From assembly GCF_042850945.1 (NCBI RefSeq), contig NZ_AP031496.1, positions 1,612,001 to 1,676,000 of the forward strand: a DNA stretch of 64,000 nucleotides, written 5' to 3'. The notes under the pieces were generated by a model. That model was not told where the DNA came from and did no database searches. It saw only the letters and a list, made by a program, of their open reading frames with translations. The DNA comes from Halioxenophilus aromaticivorans (GTDB taxonomy: Bacteria > Pseudomonadota > Gammaproteobacteria > Pseudomonadales > Cellvibrionaceae). Each line of letters begins with the position of its first letter. The stretch's first letter is position 1. This document shows, piece by piece, positions 7,644 to 16,069 of the stretch. The translations under genes were made by a program, and so were the position numbers.

Positions 7644-9578
7644 CTAGGCTTCGGTGGCGGGCATAGGGCAGTCTAAGCACAGGGATAGAGTTTTTAGCAG
7701 CATAATCTCGTTATCAGACACCCGGCCATCGCCCTGCATCAACGTGACGACCGCTTTCAGTAATTTGGGCTTTTCCAGGGGCGCCAGTTGATGCAAGCGG
7801 CGTACGCAGGCGGATAATATGCGGAAGTTTAACGCCGACTTGTCAATTAAGCGAAGGTTAGGGTACTGAGCGCACAGGGCTATAAAGCGCTTCTCATCGG
7901 TGCCTAAATCCACCCAGTTGCTGTGCGCCACGAAAGATAGCAACTGAGACACCTCATTGGTTAAATGGGATGAAGCGAGCTCGCGCACGATACTAACGTT
8001 TACAGGCATACACGTTTGTTTCGCCAGTTCAAAAATGCACCATTCAAACAGCGTTACTTTTTTATCGTGCTCCACCAAATACTTGACGTTGGCAATGAAA
8101 ATACGCTGCTGATCCCGGGACAATTGTTTCAACGTGGGCAGGCTCTCGAGTAGGGCCAACCACTGCTGCTGTTGGTTGAGCGTTTGTGCCGTTGCCAGCG
8201 ATGCTTGCAACCTTTTGAACACCGCCGGGTGGCTTTTGGTGGCCAGGCGCTCCAGGGCAAAGGCTTGCTCCTCCGGTGTCATTGGGTTGAGCAACATGCC
8301 ATAGACAAAAGCGCGGGCGGTAAAAATATCCCGGGTTTGTTGTGCTATGGCAGCGGGCATTGCCGCCAGTTGGGTTTGGGCTGCTGAAATAGCGGCCGGT
8401 GTGATCATGCCAGCGGCCAACGGATCGATCCCGGCGAAGGCTGATGTCGTCACGTCACTGGGGCGTGTTGCAGGGTCGGGTTGCGCTCCATAGCCAGGCA
8501 AGACTGGCTCAGTAGGCTGCGCTGCGCTGGCAATTTGGCCCCGGTTGCCTTGTGCCATTAAGGGACTAATGCGTTGTATACGTTGCGCCAAAGGAGGGTG
8601 AGTGGCAAATACTCGGCTCATTAGGCCGCTCATGCCCTGGCCAAAAAACAGGTGGCTAAACTCCGCTGCATTGGCGTGTTGCCACTGACTGCCATAGGCG
8701 TTGTTCTGAATGGCCTGCAGGGCGCCGGCAATACCCTGGGGGTTGCGGGTGTACTGCACAGCCGAAGCATCCGCTAGGAATTCTCGTTGCCGGCTGGTTG
8801 CGGCCATAATCAACTTGCCAAAAAACGTGCCGGCAAAACCGATAATCATCAACCCCAAACCAAAGGCCATGGCGGCACCGCGTTTATTATCCGAGCGGCG
8901 GCTGGAGGAAAATTGCGAGCTACGCATCAGCATATGGCCGGCGGTGCCGATGATGGTGATGCCGCTGAGCAGGCTAATGAGCCGCATATTAAGGCGCATG
9001 TCGCCGTGCAAAATGTGGCTGAATTCGTGGGCGATTACGCCTTGCAGTTGTTCTCTGGTGAGCGTGTCCAGTGCGCCTTGCGTGATGCCAATCACGGCGT
9101 CCGTGGGGCGGTAGCCGGCAGCAAAGGCATTGATGGAGGGCTCGGCAAATAGATACACCGCCGGCACCGGCATGCCCGAGGCGATGGCCATTTCCTCCAC
9201 CACATTGAGCAACAGCTTTTGCTGCGATGTGGCTAAATCCCTGTTGAGCAATTCTCCGTCCATGGCGGCGGCAACGGCCTCACCGCCGCGGCGCAATTGC
9301 ATGGCCTTAAATTGGCTGGCCACAAACACCGTGGCGACCACCACTGCAGCAACGCCCAAAACCAGCTCTGGGTTTACTCTGCCGAGCCAGACCTGCCACA
9401 GGCTTCGGCCGGTTTCATGGGCCTCTAGATGGATGCCGGAGCCAAGTTGAAAGTAGTGCACAAACGCCGTAGTGAAAACGACGGTGACAATAATCAACGC
9501 AACAACAGCGGTAATGAAAAGGGCGATCAGCAGCGCCGTGTTGCGCCGGGCGCTGTCCTGATGTTGATAAAAGTCCAC
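7644..9578 (-). CDS. M48-family membrane zinc metalloprotease with TerB-like C-terminal region
   Basis: A 644-residue protein. Two N-terminal membrane segments (about residues 15-42 and 70-90) precede an HtpX-like M48 domain with HEFSH at 184-188, a second membrane hairpin after it, and the third zinc ligand in REFLADASAV. About 300 further residues follow. Their end (ADAVVTLMQ-like region reading GDGRVSDNEIMLLKTL) and an earlier stretch (VEHDKKVTLFEWCIFEL) look like TerB-type alpha-helical repeats; that is my reading, not a verified match. It lies 31 bases after lemA in one operon. LemA/M48 pairs are widespread and probably act in membrane protein quality control. Confidence 0.85.
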   Translation of the reverse strand: MDFYQHQDSARRNTALLIALFITAVVALIIVTVVFTTAFVHYFQLGSGIHLEAHETGRSLWQVWLGRVNPELVLGVAAVVVATVFVASQFKAMQLRRGGEAVAAAMDGELLNRDLATSQQKLLLNVVEEMAIASGMPVPAVYLFAEPSINAFAAGYRPTDAVIGITQGALDTLTREQLQGVIAHEFSHILHGDMRLNMRLISLLSGITIIGTAGHMLMRSSQFSSSRRSDNKRGAAMAFGLGLMIIGFAGTFFGKLIMAATSRQREFLADASAVQYTRNPQGIAGALQAIQNNAYGSQWQHANAAEFSHLFFGQGMSGLMSRVFATHPPLAQRIQRISPLMAQGNRGQIASAAQPTEPVLPGYGAQPDPATRPSDVTTSAFAGIDPLAAGMITPAAISAAQTQLAAMPAAIAQQTRDIFTARAFVYGMLLNPMTPEEQAFALERLATKSHPAVFKRLQASLATAQTLNQQQQWLALLESLPTLKQLSRDQQRIFIANVKYLVEHDKKVTLFEWCIFELAKQTCMPVNVSIVRELASSHLTNEVSQLLSFVAHSNWVDLGTDEKRFIALCAQYPNLRLIDKSALNFRILSACVRRLHQLAPLEKPKLLKAVVTLMQGDGRVSDNEIMLLKTLSLCLDCPMPATEA

Positions 9579-9609
9579 TGTGTCGTCCTGGGCTTTGCTT
9601 TGGTGGGGA

Positions 9610-10206
9610 TCAGAAGCTTACCTTGGGGGCGGCTTGAATAGCGGCGCTGTCTTCAAACTCCAGTAGGGTAGCGTCTTCGGCGTGGCCAAACAGCGAGGCG
9701 AAGGCAATGGGGGGGAAGCTCTGCTTGTAGCTGTTGTAGTTGGTAACGGCATCGTTAAACGCTTGGCGCGCAAACGCTACTTTGTTTTCCGTGGTGATCA
9801 ACTCTTCGGACAATTGCGTCATGGATGAGTCGGCCTTCAAATCGGGGTAAGCTTCCACCACCACGTTCAATTTTCCCAGGGCGCTGGTGAGCGCACCCTC
9901 GGCACTGGCTAGCTCGGCAACGGCGGCGGAATTGGCTGGGTTACTGGCGGCGGCACCCAGGGCGGCCATGGCGGTGTTGCGAGCATTAACCACGGCTTCT
10001 AAGGTTTCACGTTCGTGCTTTAAGTAGCCTTTGGCGGTTTCAACCAGGTTTGGGATAAGGTCATAACGCCGTTTTAGTTGGACTTCAATCTGTGCAAATG
10101 CATTTTGGAAACGGTTCTTCAATGCTACCAACCGGTTGTAAATGCTGATTACGTACAAGAAAGCAGCAATGATAACGACAATAGTCACAATGGTGGATAC
10201 GGCCAT
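9610..10206 (-). CDS. LemA family protein
   Basis: A 198-residue protein with an N-terminal membrane anchor (TIVTIVVIIAAFLYVISIY) followed by the LemA helical domain (YNRLVALKNRFQNAFAQIEV, RRYDLIPNLVETAKGYLKHE). I start it at the ATG at 10206, which has GAAAGG eight bases upstream; a TTG two codons earlier lies too close to that site. It heads an operon with the M48 protease. The molecular role of LemA proteins is not established, and the pairing suggests they serve the protease. Confidence 0.92.
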   Translation of the reverse strand: MAVSTIVTIVVIIAAFLYVISIYNRLVALKNRFQNAFAQIEVQLKRRYDLIPNLVETAKGYLKHERETLEAVVNARNTAMAALGAAASNPANSAAVAELASAEGALTSALGKLNVVVEAYPDLKADSSMTQLSEELITTENKVAFARQAFNDAVTNYNSYKQSFPPIAFASLFGHAEDATLLEFEDSAAIQAAPKVSF

Positions 10207-10448
10207 AGACAAAACCTTTCAATAAAAATAATAATGAGGGGGTACCGATGTAAAACACAATAACCCGCCAAGCCAAACCGCCTACCACGCACGCTGGCTG
10301 CAGTAAAACGGGAACGATCACGGTGCGAACAACCTTGGCACCGTTGGTTGTTGAAACATTTGATAATTATGCAGTCTATCAATTTTTATAAGCGACCCTA
10401 CAAGCGTTACAACAAGTTTTAACCTTTTTAAACAAATTGGAGGCAATA

Positions 10449-11627
10449 ATGAGTGAGACAGTCGTAATCGTAGGCATGGCCCGTACCCCCATGGGTGGCA
10501 TGTTAGGTTCACTCAGCGATGTTCCCGCTACCGAGTTAGGCAGTGTTGCAATTAAAGCTGCGTTGGCGGATGCAAAAGTGGATGGCGGAGATGTTGATTA
10601 TGTGTACATGGGCTGCGTACTGCCGGCAGGCCTGGGTCAGTCGCCTGCGCGTCAAGCCGCGCTGGGTGCAGATTTACCCTTGGGTGTTGGTGTTAGCACG
10701 GTAAACAAAGTATGCGGTTCCGGTATGAAAACCGTCTGCATGGCCGCCGATTTACTGCAAGCTGGCCGAGCTTCTGTGGTCGTCGCCGGTGGTATGGAAA
10801 ACATGTCTGCGGCACCCCATGTAATGAAAGCCGCTCGTAAAGGTGTTCGTTTAGGCAGCACAGAGATGTTGGACCACATGATGTACGATGGTCTGCAAGA
10901 CGCCTTTGCGGGCAACCCAATGGGTCTATTTGCCGAGAAATGCGTCGAAAAGTATTCGTTCACCCGTGAAGATCAAGATGAATACGCCATTGAGTCTCTG
11001 CGCTTGGCCAATGCCGCCATTGAGGCCGGTAAGTTCGATCGTGAGATGGCGCCAGTAACCATTAAAACCCGCAAGGGCGATGTGGTGGTTAGCGTTGATG
11101 AGCAGCCCGGTAGCGCTCGCCCGGATAAAATCCCAGCCTTGCGCCCAGCGTTCAAAAAAGATGGCACGGTAACCGCCGCCAACGCCAGCTCCATTTCCGA
11201 TGGTGCCGCCGCTTTGGTATTAATGACCGAGAGCGAAGCCGCCAAGCGTGGTCTTAAGCCCATCGCTAAGTTAACTGCCCGCGCAGAGTACTCGCAGGAG
11301 CCAGAGTGGTTTACCACGGCACCGGTAGGCGCAATCAAGGGTGTGTTGGAAGAAGCAAGCTGGTCTATTGGTGATGTAGATTTGTTCGAAATCAACGAAG
11401 CTTTCGCCACTGTTACCATGGCAGCAATGAAAGAGTTCGATTTGCCGCGCGATAAAGTCAACGTTCATGGCGGTGCTTGTGCCCTGGGTCACCCCATTGG
11501 CGCTTCCGGTGCGCGTATCCTGGTAACCTTGCTGGCAGCAATGGAAACCTACGATAAGAAGAAAGGTATCGGAACCCTGTGTATCGGCGGTGGTGAAGGT
11601 ATCGCAGTTGGTGTTGAGCGCGATTAA
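10449..11627 (+). CDS. Acetyl-CoA acetyltransferase (thiolase)
   Basis: A 392-residue thiolase that condenses two acetyl-CoA or cleaves acetoacetyl-CoA. The acyl-accepting cysteine is C89 in VNKVCGSGMK. GGMENMS, the NEAFA motif, the histidine in GHPIGASGAR and the C-terminal CIGGGEG cysteine are all present. The start ATG at 10449 has GGAGG six bases upstream. It stands alone, with terminators on its 3' side, so the sequence does not say whether it serves polyhydroxyalkanoate synthesis or ketone/fatty acid breakdown. Confidence 0.95.
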   Translation: MSETVVIVGMARTPMGGMLGSLSDVPATELGSVAIKAALADAKVDGGDVDYVYMGCVLPAGLGQSPARQAALGADLPLGVGVSTVNKVCGSGMKTVCMAADLLQAGRASVVVAGGMENMSAAPHVMKAARKGVRLGSTEMLDHMMYDGLQDAFAGNPMGLFAEKCVEKYSFTREDQDEYAIESLRLANAAIEAGKFDREMAPVTIKTRKGDVVVSVDEQPGSARPDKIPALRPAFKKDGTVTAANASSISDGAAALVLMTESEAAKRGLKPIAKLTARAEYSQEPEWFTTAPVGAIKGVLEEASWSIGDVDLFEINEAFATVTMAAMKEFDLPRDKVNVHGGACALGHPIGASGARILVTLLAAMETYDKKKGIGTLCIGGGEGIAVGVERD

Positions 11628-11708
11628 ACCAAAACAATGGTTTACGTCTTAACAAAGATTACAGCGCGTTAGTCATTATTAGTCATTGGTTAGTAAACCA
11701 CTGCTACG

Positions 11709-11743
11709 AAAAAACACTCAGCATTTTAGCTGGGTGTTTTTTC
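11709..11743. terminator. Bidirectional terminator between thiolase and astacin-like genes
   Basis: Stem AACACTCAGC (11713-11722) pairs with GCTGGGTGTT (11729-11738), with one G-T pair. There is a T-run on the right and an A-run on the left, so it can serve both convergent genes. Confidence 0.8.
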
Positions 11744-11765
11744 TCAGGCTTAGTTGAGAGCAAGT

Positions 11766-13817
11766 TTATTCAACTTCGTGAATATCCACGGTAAAGGTAA
11801 TGCTTCCGCGTATCTCGCCCTCGGTGCCTCGGGTAAGTTGAATCGGGTCACCAATGTCTCCTAGGTACTCATCGGCGTCGAATTCGCCATTTGGCATGGC
11901 TAAATAGATTCGGTTGCTATTGCCGTCCACTAAAATTTCCACGTGCCCCTGATTTACGTACTCGGCGATATCCACCGTTTGGTCGGTTCGTTCGTTACTG
12001 GATAATCCATCATCGTCGCGAATGATAACGGATGCTTTGCCCAAGGGTTGGCCGGCTAGGAGGAGGGTAGAAAACTGCCAGTTGGGGTGGATAATATTGT
12101 CGTCCTCTTCCACCGTTCCTGACTTTTTATGCTGGGTATCGTTCGCGCCGTCACCAGGGCGCCAGTTCCAATTCGAGCCAATTTCAACTTTGGCATAAAA
12201 ATCGATAGCAGTTTTCGCTCCACCATCCTCATCTGGAGACTCGACCTCGTTGATGGTTAATGTCATTTGGCGAACCGCTGTTATTGGCGGAACCTCGCCA
12301 TCCACTATGTCTCTATAAAGTAGGTTGATGCCATCATAGTCCACGGCAGAAGGTCTGGTGGCAGTGGAGAGTGCGGATCCATCACGCCGCGTAATGGTTG
12401 GGGTGCTTTCGTCTCTCGCAAAGGCTGTGGGCGAATAGTGCATGATCGAACCAAAGTCATAGGGCGTTATGGTGCTTGCGCCCGGAATAACTTCCATGGC
12501 AGCTCTTGCAATCGGGCCGGACACCATATTGTCGAAGTTGACGCGAATGTTTAAGTCTCGATCTGGTCTTTGGTGTTCGTGAATTGCACCTAACGCGTGG
12601 AATACTTCATGGTAGATCGCCCGAGAACTTATTCTGGGAATAGTAGATCGGTTGCGCAAATTGCCAAATCTATCGAGAACTTGGAAGCGAATATCTTGAT
12701 CTCTTACTCCGGTAAACCCCAGTGGGCTCACACCCGCTGCTGAATCTAGTTCGTCAAAACAAAAATTCAGCAAATGCTCTGGTGTGCGAAAGGCGCGTTC
12801 ATCTCGGCCAGAAATTTCGCGAAAATCTATCACCGTGTTGGCTTCAATGTTGTTGAGCGCAGCGCGGATACGTTCCTTTTCTTCGTTTGTCATGGAGAAT
12901 CTGAGGTCCAAATCCCTTCGGTTCGCTCGGCAATTATCAAATGACCAATTCACAATGCCGCCACTCCAAAGACCAGCGCTTGGTTTAGTGGCTAATGAGT
13001 TGCAGGATCCACCAATGTCTGAGTTATTAGAATTTTGGGCTCCACAATTGTTAAAGTTTCGGTACTGGGAATATCGCGTAGGTGTAAATGGTACTAGTTT
13101 GCTATCAGCCATTGTGCCAACTAAAACGTCGCCGTAGGCCAATGCTTCATCGTCGGCAATCTGCGCGTATACGGTCTCAACACCGGGTAAAAGCGGATGG
13201 CTGATAGATAATCTTCGGCTTTCGGGTGCGCTGTTGGTCGAGCTATCTCTAGCTTTAAGCGCGTACCCCTCAAGCCGAAATAGATGGTAGCCATCCTGAA
13301 TCCTTCCGATATTGCCGGCCCAGCCGGGGGCGGTTGTCCAATAATTATCGCTACGCGTTTTGTTCCACCAACTGTAAACCGGTACGGTGTTCTCGGGCTG
13401 AGGCATTGCTGGGTCAGCGATATAGCCTTCTAAGCGGACAAACCCATAATTGGGTGGCTTCCTATCCCCAGGCTGGCCGTGCCACCGAGGGTCGGACGTC
13501 ATAAAATTGTCCTGCCGTTGTGAATCCCACCAGCTGTACACGGGAATGGTGCCTGCTGGGGCTGGTCGTTCGGGTGACCAAAGTCGCCCGCCGATGTGGA
13601 AAAGACTATAACCAGACTGCTTCTTACCAAGCTCTCCCGCCCAGCGAGGGTCTGTGGTGGAAAAGTTATCGATTCTTTCTGGGTTCCACCACTGGTAGAT
13701 AGCCAAAGTTTCTGCTGCCGATTGCGCTAAGCAGACTTCTGTCGCTAAGAATGTGAGAGTGAGAAAAACGAACAATAACTTAGGCGTTAGTTTGGCGGGT
13801 TGAGCCTTGCTTTCCAT
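11766..13817 (-). CDS. Secreted astacin-type (M12A) zinc metalloprotease with three N-terminal WW/DNF repeats
   Basis: A 683-residue protein starting at the ATG at 13817 (GGAG six bases upstream). A signal peptide (about residues 1-33) is followed by three repeats at about 40-82, 93-136 and 147-190. Each reads roughly Y-x-WW-x3-R-x-DN-[FY], then a W-G segment, and ends in G-Y-x-[LF]-x-RLEGY. The astacin catalytic motif HEVFHALGAIHEHQRPD begins at residue 403 and the Met-turn SIMHY is at 457-461. The last ~150 residues are an acidic beta-rich domain (EVESPDEDGG, IRDDDGLSSNE), possibly calcium-binding. The repeats may bind a surface or glycan; that is inference. It is a single gene with its own terminator. 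Confidence 0.88.
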   Translation of the reverse strand: MESKAQPAKLTPKLLFVFLTLTFLATEVCLAQSAAETLAIYQWWNPERIDNFSTTDPRWAGELGKKQSGYSLFHIGGRLWSPERPAPAGTIPVYSWWDSQRQDNFMTSDPRWHGQPGDRKPPNYGFVRLEGYIADPAMPQPENTVPVYSWWNKTRSDNYWTTAPGWAGNIGRIQDGYHLFRLEGYALKARDSSTNSAPESRRLSISHPLLPGVETVYAQIADDEALAYGDVLVGTMADSKLVPFTPTRYSQYRNFNNCGAQNSNNSDIGGSCNSLATKPSAGLWSGGIVNWSFDNCRANRRDLDLRFSMTNEEKERIRAALNNIEANTVIDFREISGRDERAFRTPEHLLNFCFDELDSAAGVSPLGFTGVRDQDIRFQVLDRFGNLRNRSTIPRISSRAIYHEVFHALGAIHEHQRPDRDLNIRVNFDNMVSGPIARAAMEVIPGASTITPYDFGSIMHYSPTAFARDESTPTITRRDGSALSTATRPSAVDYDGINLLYRDIVDGEVPPITAVRQMTLTINEVESPDEDGGAKTAIDFYAKVEIGSNWNWRPGDGANDTQHKKSGTVEEDDNIIHPNWQFSTLLLAGQPLGKASVIIRDDDGLSSNERTDQTVDIAEYVNQGHVEILVDGNSNRIYLAMPNGEFDADEYLGDIGDPIQLTRGTEGEIRGSITFTVDIHEVE

Positions 13818-14060
13818 GGGAGACTCCAATTGTGTTTATAGATAGGTGTACGGTGTTGGCAGGTAATCCCATATTATCTGCACAAATACGGGTAGAAATA
13901 TTGAATGCAGTGTAGATGGTTGAAACAGAACCGAGCTTTTGCTGGCTCTAAATTGTAATTACCGGCAGTCTCAGTAGTCGGGCAGGGGCTTGGATGCAAG
14001 TTTAGCGTGGCAAATGGATATGGCTGCCCGTCCTATTAGAGCAGCCATTAAACCGGTTGA

Positions 14061-14642
14061 TTAGTCTAAATATTCAATCACGCGCACCACTCGAGTGACT
14101 CGCTTAGTGTTAGCCGCGATGTTGCTGATGCGTTCGGCTTGTTTCCGGTCCATCATGCCCATCAAAAACACTGTTCCGTTTTCAATGATGACTTTCACTC
14201 GACTGCTTTTCACATCTTTGTTAGCCATCAGCTTGGAGTTGACCTTGGTTTTAATCCAAGAGTCGGCCAGTCCCTTCCACACAGATTTATTGTTACGTAC
14301 CTCCAGTTCGTTATGAACCTGGCGTACTCGCTCCAGTTTGCGTACCACATCGCCTGCTTGTAAGCGCAGCTCGTTGGACGCTACTTGGCCGGTAAGCAGG
14401 GCAACGCCGTTATACACGGTGATGTAAATTTTCGCCTGTTTAAGGCTCTCACTGGTTTTGTTGAGGTTGACCTTGGCGATGGTTTCTAGGCGTTCGTCGT
14501 CTATATAGGTGCCAAAGGTGCGTTTTGTTGGGTCTGGCGTAATGGGTTTATCGTGGGTGGCGCTGGTGATGGCGGTACAGCCAGCCAGCTGCCAGGTAAA
14601 GAGGCCAATGATGAGCAAGTGCACAAGTTGCGTAAGGCGCAT
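14061..14642 (-). CDS. BON-domain outer-membrane lipoprotein (DolP/YraP-like)
   Basis: A 193-residue lipoprotein with the signal and lipobox QLAGC (Cys about residue 22) followed by two BON domains. The first contains VYNGVALLTGQVAS and the second VIIENGTVFLMGMMDRKQAE; the protein ends RVVRVIEYLD. DolP supports outer-membrane integrity and BAM function in enterics. It lies 45 bases after diaA as the last gene of the lpoA-yraN-diaA-dolP operon, the same order as E. coli yraM-yraN-yraO-yraP, which supports the assignment. Confidence 0.9.
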   Translation of the reverse strand: MRLTQLVHLLIIGLFTWQLAGCTAITSATHDKPITPDPTKRTFGTYIDDERLETIAKVNLNKTSESLKQAKIYITVYNGVALLTGQVASNELRLQAGDVVRKLERVRQVHNELEVRNNKSVWKGLADSWIKTKVNSKLMANKDVKSSRVKVIIENGTVFLMGMMDRKQAERISNIAANTKRVTRVVRVIEYLD

Positions 14643-14687
14643 AGGTTATTTCTCGGTCTTCGGTAAGGTCAAAATCGGGTTGGAATT

Positions 14688-15308
14688 CTATTCTTCCATG
14701 GGGCCAAACAACTGGTGGTCGATTAAATCGCACAGGCAAAAGGTAGACAGTAAATGCACCTCATGGATGCGGCTGCGCGAATCAATGGGGGCTCTAAGTT
14801 CCAGGTCATGGCTGTCCAAGAGGGCGGGAATATTACCACCGTCGCGGCCGGTAAAGGCAATTACTGACATTTCTCGGTCGTGGGCCGCAGCCACGGCTTG
14901 TATCAAATTACTCGGGTTACCGCTGGTGGTAAATAACACCAGTACATCACCACTTTGCCCCAAGGCCATAATTTGTTTGGAGTAGATATCGTTAAAGCTG
15001 TTGTCGCTGGCAAAGGCGGTAATGGCTGTTGGGTTGGTGGCCAAAGCGTAGGCAGCAAAGCCCGGGCGCTCACGCTCAAAGCGGTTGGCTAAGGCATTGA
15101 CCAGCACTTGAGCGTTGGCGGCTGAAATACCGTTGCCAGCCACCAGTACTTTGTGTTCGTGCAATAGGGCGTTGACGACAATTTGGCTGGCAACAACCAA
15201 GGCTGGCGCCAGCTCTTCTCCGCACACCATTTTGGCTTCGACGCTTTTATGAAATAGCTCAATTACGCGTTCTTCTAGGGCTAGGTTTTCTGGGTCGTGA
15301 TCGGTCAT
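14688..15308 (-). CDS. diaA: SIS-domain protein, DiaA / phosphoheptose-isomerase family
   Basis: A 206-residue SIS (sugar isomerase) domain protein with the core AGNGISAANAQVLVNALA and LVLFTTSGNPSNLIQAV. In E. coli the gene in this operon position is diaA, whose tetramer helps DnaA assemble at oriC; close relatives are GmhA heptose isomerases. Position between yraN and dolP favours DiaA. The 281-bp palindromic element lies immediately upstream, so its expression may be partly uncoupled from lpoA-yraN. Confidence 0.85.
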   Translation of the reverse strand: MTDHDPENLALEERVIELFHKSVEAKMVCGEELAPALVVASQIVVNALLHEHKVLVAGNGISAANAQVLVNALANRFERERPGFAAYALATNPTAITAFASDNSFNDIYSKQIMALGQSGDVLVLFTTSGNPSNLIQAVAAAHDREMSVIAFTGRDGGNIPALLDSHDLELRAPIDSRSRIHEVHLLSTFCLCDLIDHQLFGPMEE

Positions 15309-15346
15309 AGTTTTACAAATCGTATTTTGCCTAAGGCCGCCAATGA

Positions 15347-15627
15347 GGGAACCTCTGATTAATCTCGGTTGCTTCTGCGCGAGTCCTCAAAGCTCAACTG
15401 ACAAGGCGATTTTCGCAGTTAATGGCCGTCGTCCTTAGCAAGAAAATCAACGCAGTCAGATGGGCTTTGAGGCCGCGCCCTACGGGGCTTCCAGAGCTTT
15501 CCGATATCTTTGTTAGCGTTTTGTGACCGGGGCGCGCAGCCGTACGGCCAGTATGCCTTCAAAACGCTGCCTCGATCTCGAAAAGCTCTGGGAGCCAGAA
15601 GTCATCCGAGGTTATTCTGAGGTTCCC
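15347..15627. mobile_element. 281-bp structured palindromic element (MITE-like) between yraN and diaA
   Basis: The ends form imperfect terminal inverted repeats of about 31 bases: 15347-15377, beginning GGGAACCTC, with 15596-15627, ending GAGGTTCCC. Inside lie two long hairpins. One pairs 15385-15402 with 15455-15472 (CCTCAAAGCTCAACTGAC against a partner with two mismatches). The other pairs 15488-15508 with 15574-15594, with a nested arm 15513-15523/15560-15570. Folded, it is a three-way junction. No open frame is inside, so it would need a transposase in trans. I saw no clear target duplication and no second copy in this window. Confidence 0.65.
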
Positions 15628-15649
15628 CCAGCATTAAAGCAAAACAAGA

Positions 15650-16069
15650 TTAACTCGTTGTGAATGCGTTTTTGAGCCAATTAATTTGCAGGGTTTGGTT
15701 GGTGTCGTATTGCAACGCAAATAGATCAAAACGGCAAGGCTGATTTAAGTAGCGGGGATGTTTCGCTAGGTAATGTTGCGCGGCATTAATAAGCTTGGCT
15801 TGTTTGCTGGCCGACACCATTTCGCTGGCGGTGCCGTAATCTTGCCGGCTGCGAAACTTTACCTCAACAAAGATTAAGCTGTCGGGAGCTTTGGCGATAA
15901 TATCGATTTCGCCTCGGCGGCAGCGCCAATTCCGATCCACAATGGTGTGTTTGTGGCGAATAAGGTAATGGCAGGCGAATTCCTCCGCCTGTGCACCGGT
16001 TTTTATAGTATCTACTTCAGTATCTACTGGCGCTTTCCGCCTAAGGCCAAAACGCTTAATTAGAGACAA
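15650..16069 (-). CDS. YraN family protein (UPF0102, PD-(D/E)XK nuclease-like)
   Basis: A 139-residue protein with the restriction-endonuclease-like core: GAQAEEFACHYL, then RRGEIDIIAK and FVEVKFRSR (the D...ExK pattern), ending near residue 139. The biochemical function is not established. Its start overlaps the end of lpoA by 14 bases, so it is translationally coupled. It is usually the second gene of this operon. Confidence 0.9.
   Translation of the reverse strand: MSLIKRFGLRRKAPVDTEVDTIKTGAQAEEFACHYLIRHKHTIVDRNWRCRRGEIDIIAKAPDSLIFVEVKFRSRQDYGTASEMVSASKQAKLINAAQHYLAKHPRYLNQPCRFDLFALQYDTNQTLQINWLKNAFTTS

Noticed and set aside
12784..13137. A 117-codon plus-strand frame within the astacin-like gene
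   Set aside because: It is antisense to a well-supported protease with an intact catalytic motif.
15309..15649. A complete insertion sequence between yraN and diaA
   Set aside because: The inverted repeats are present but there is no transposase frame; it can only be a non-autonomous element.
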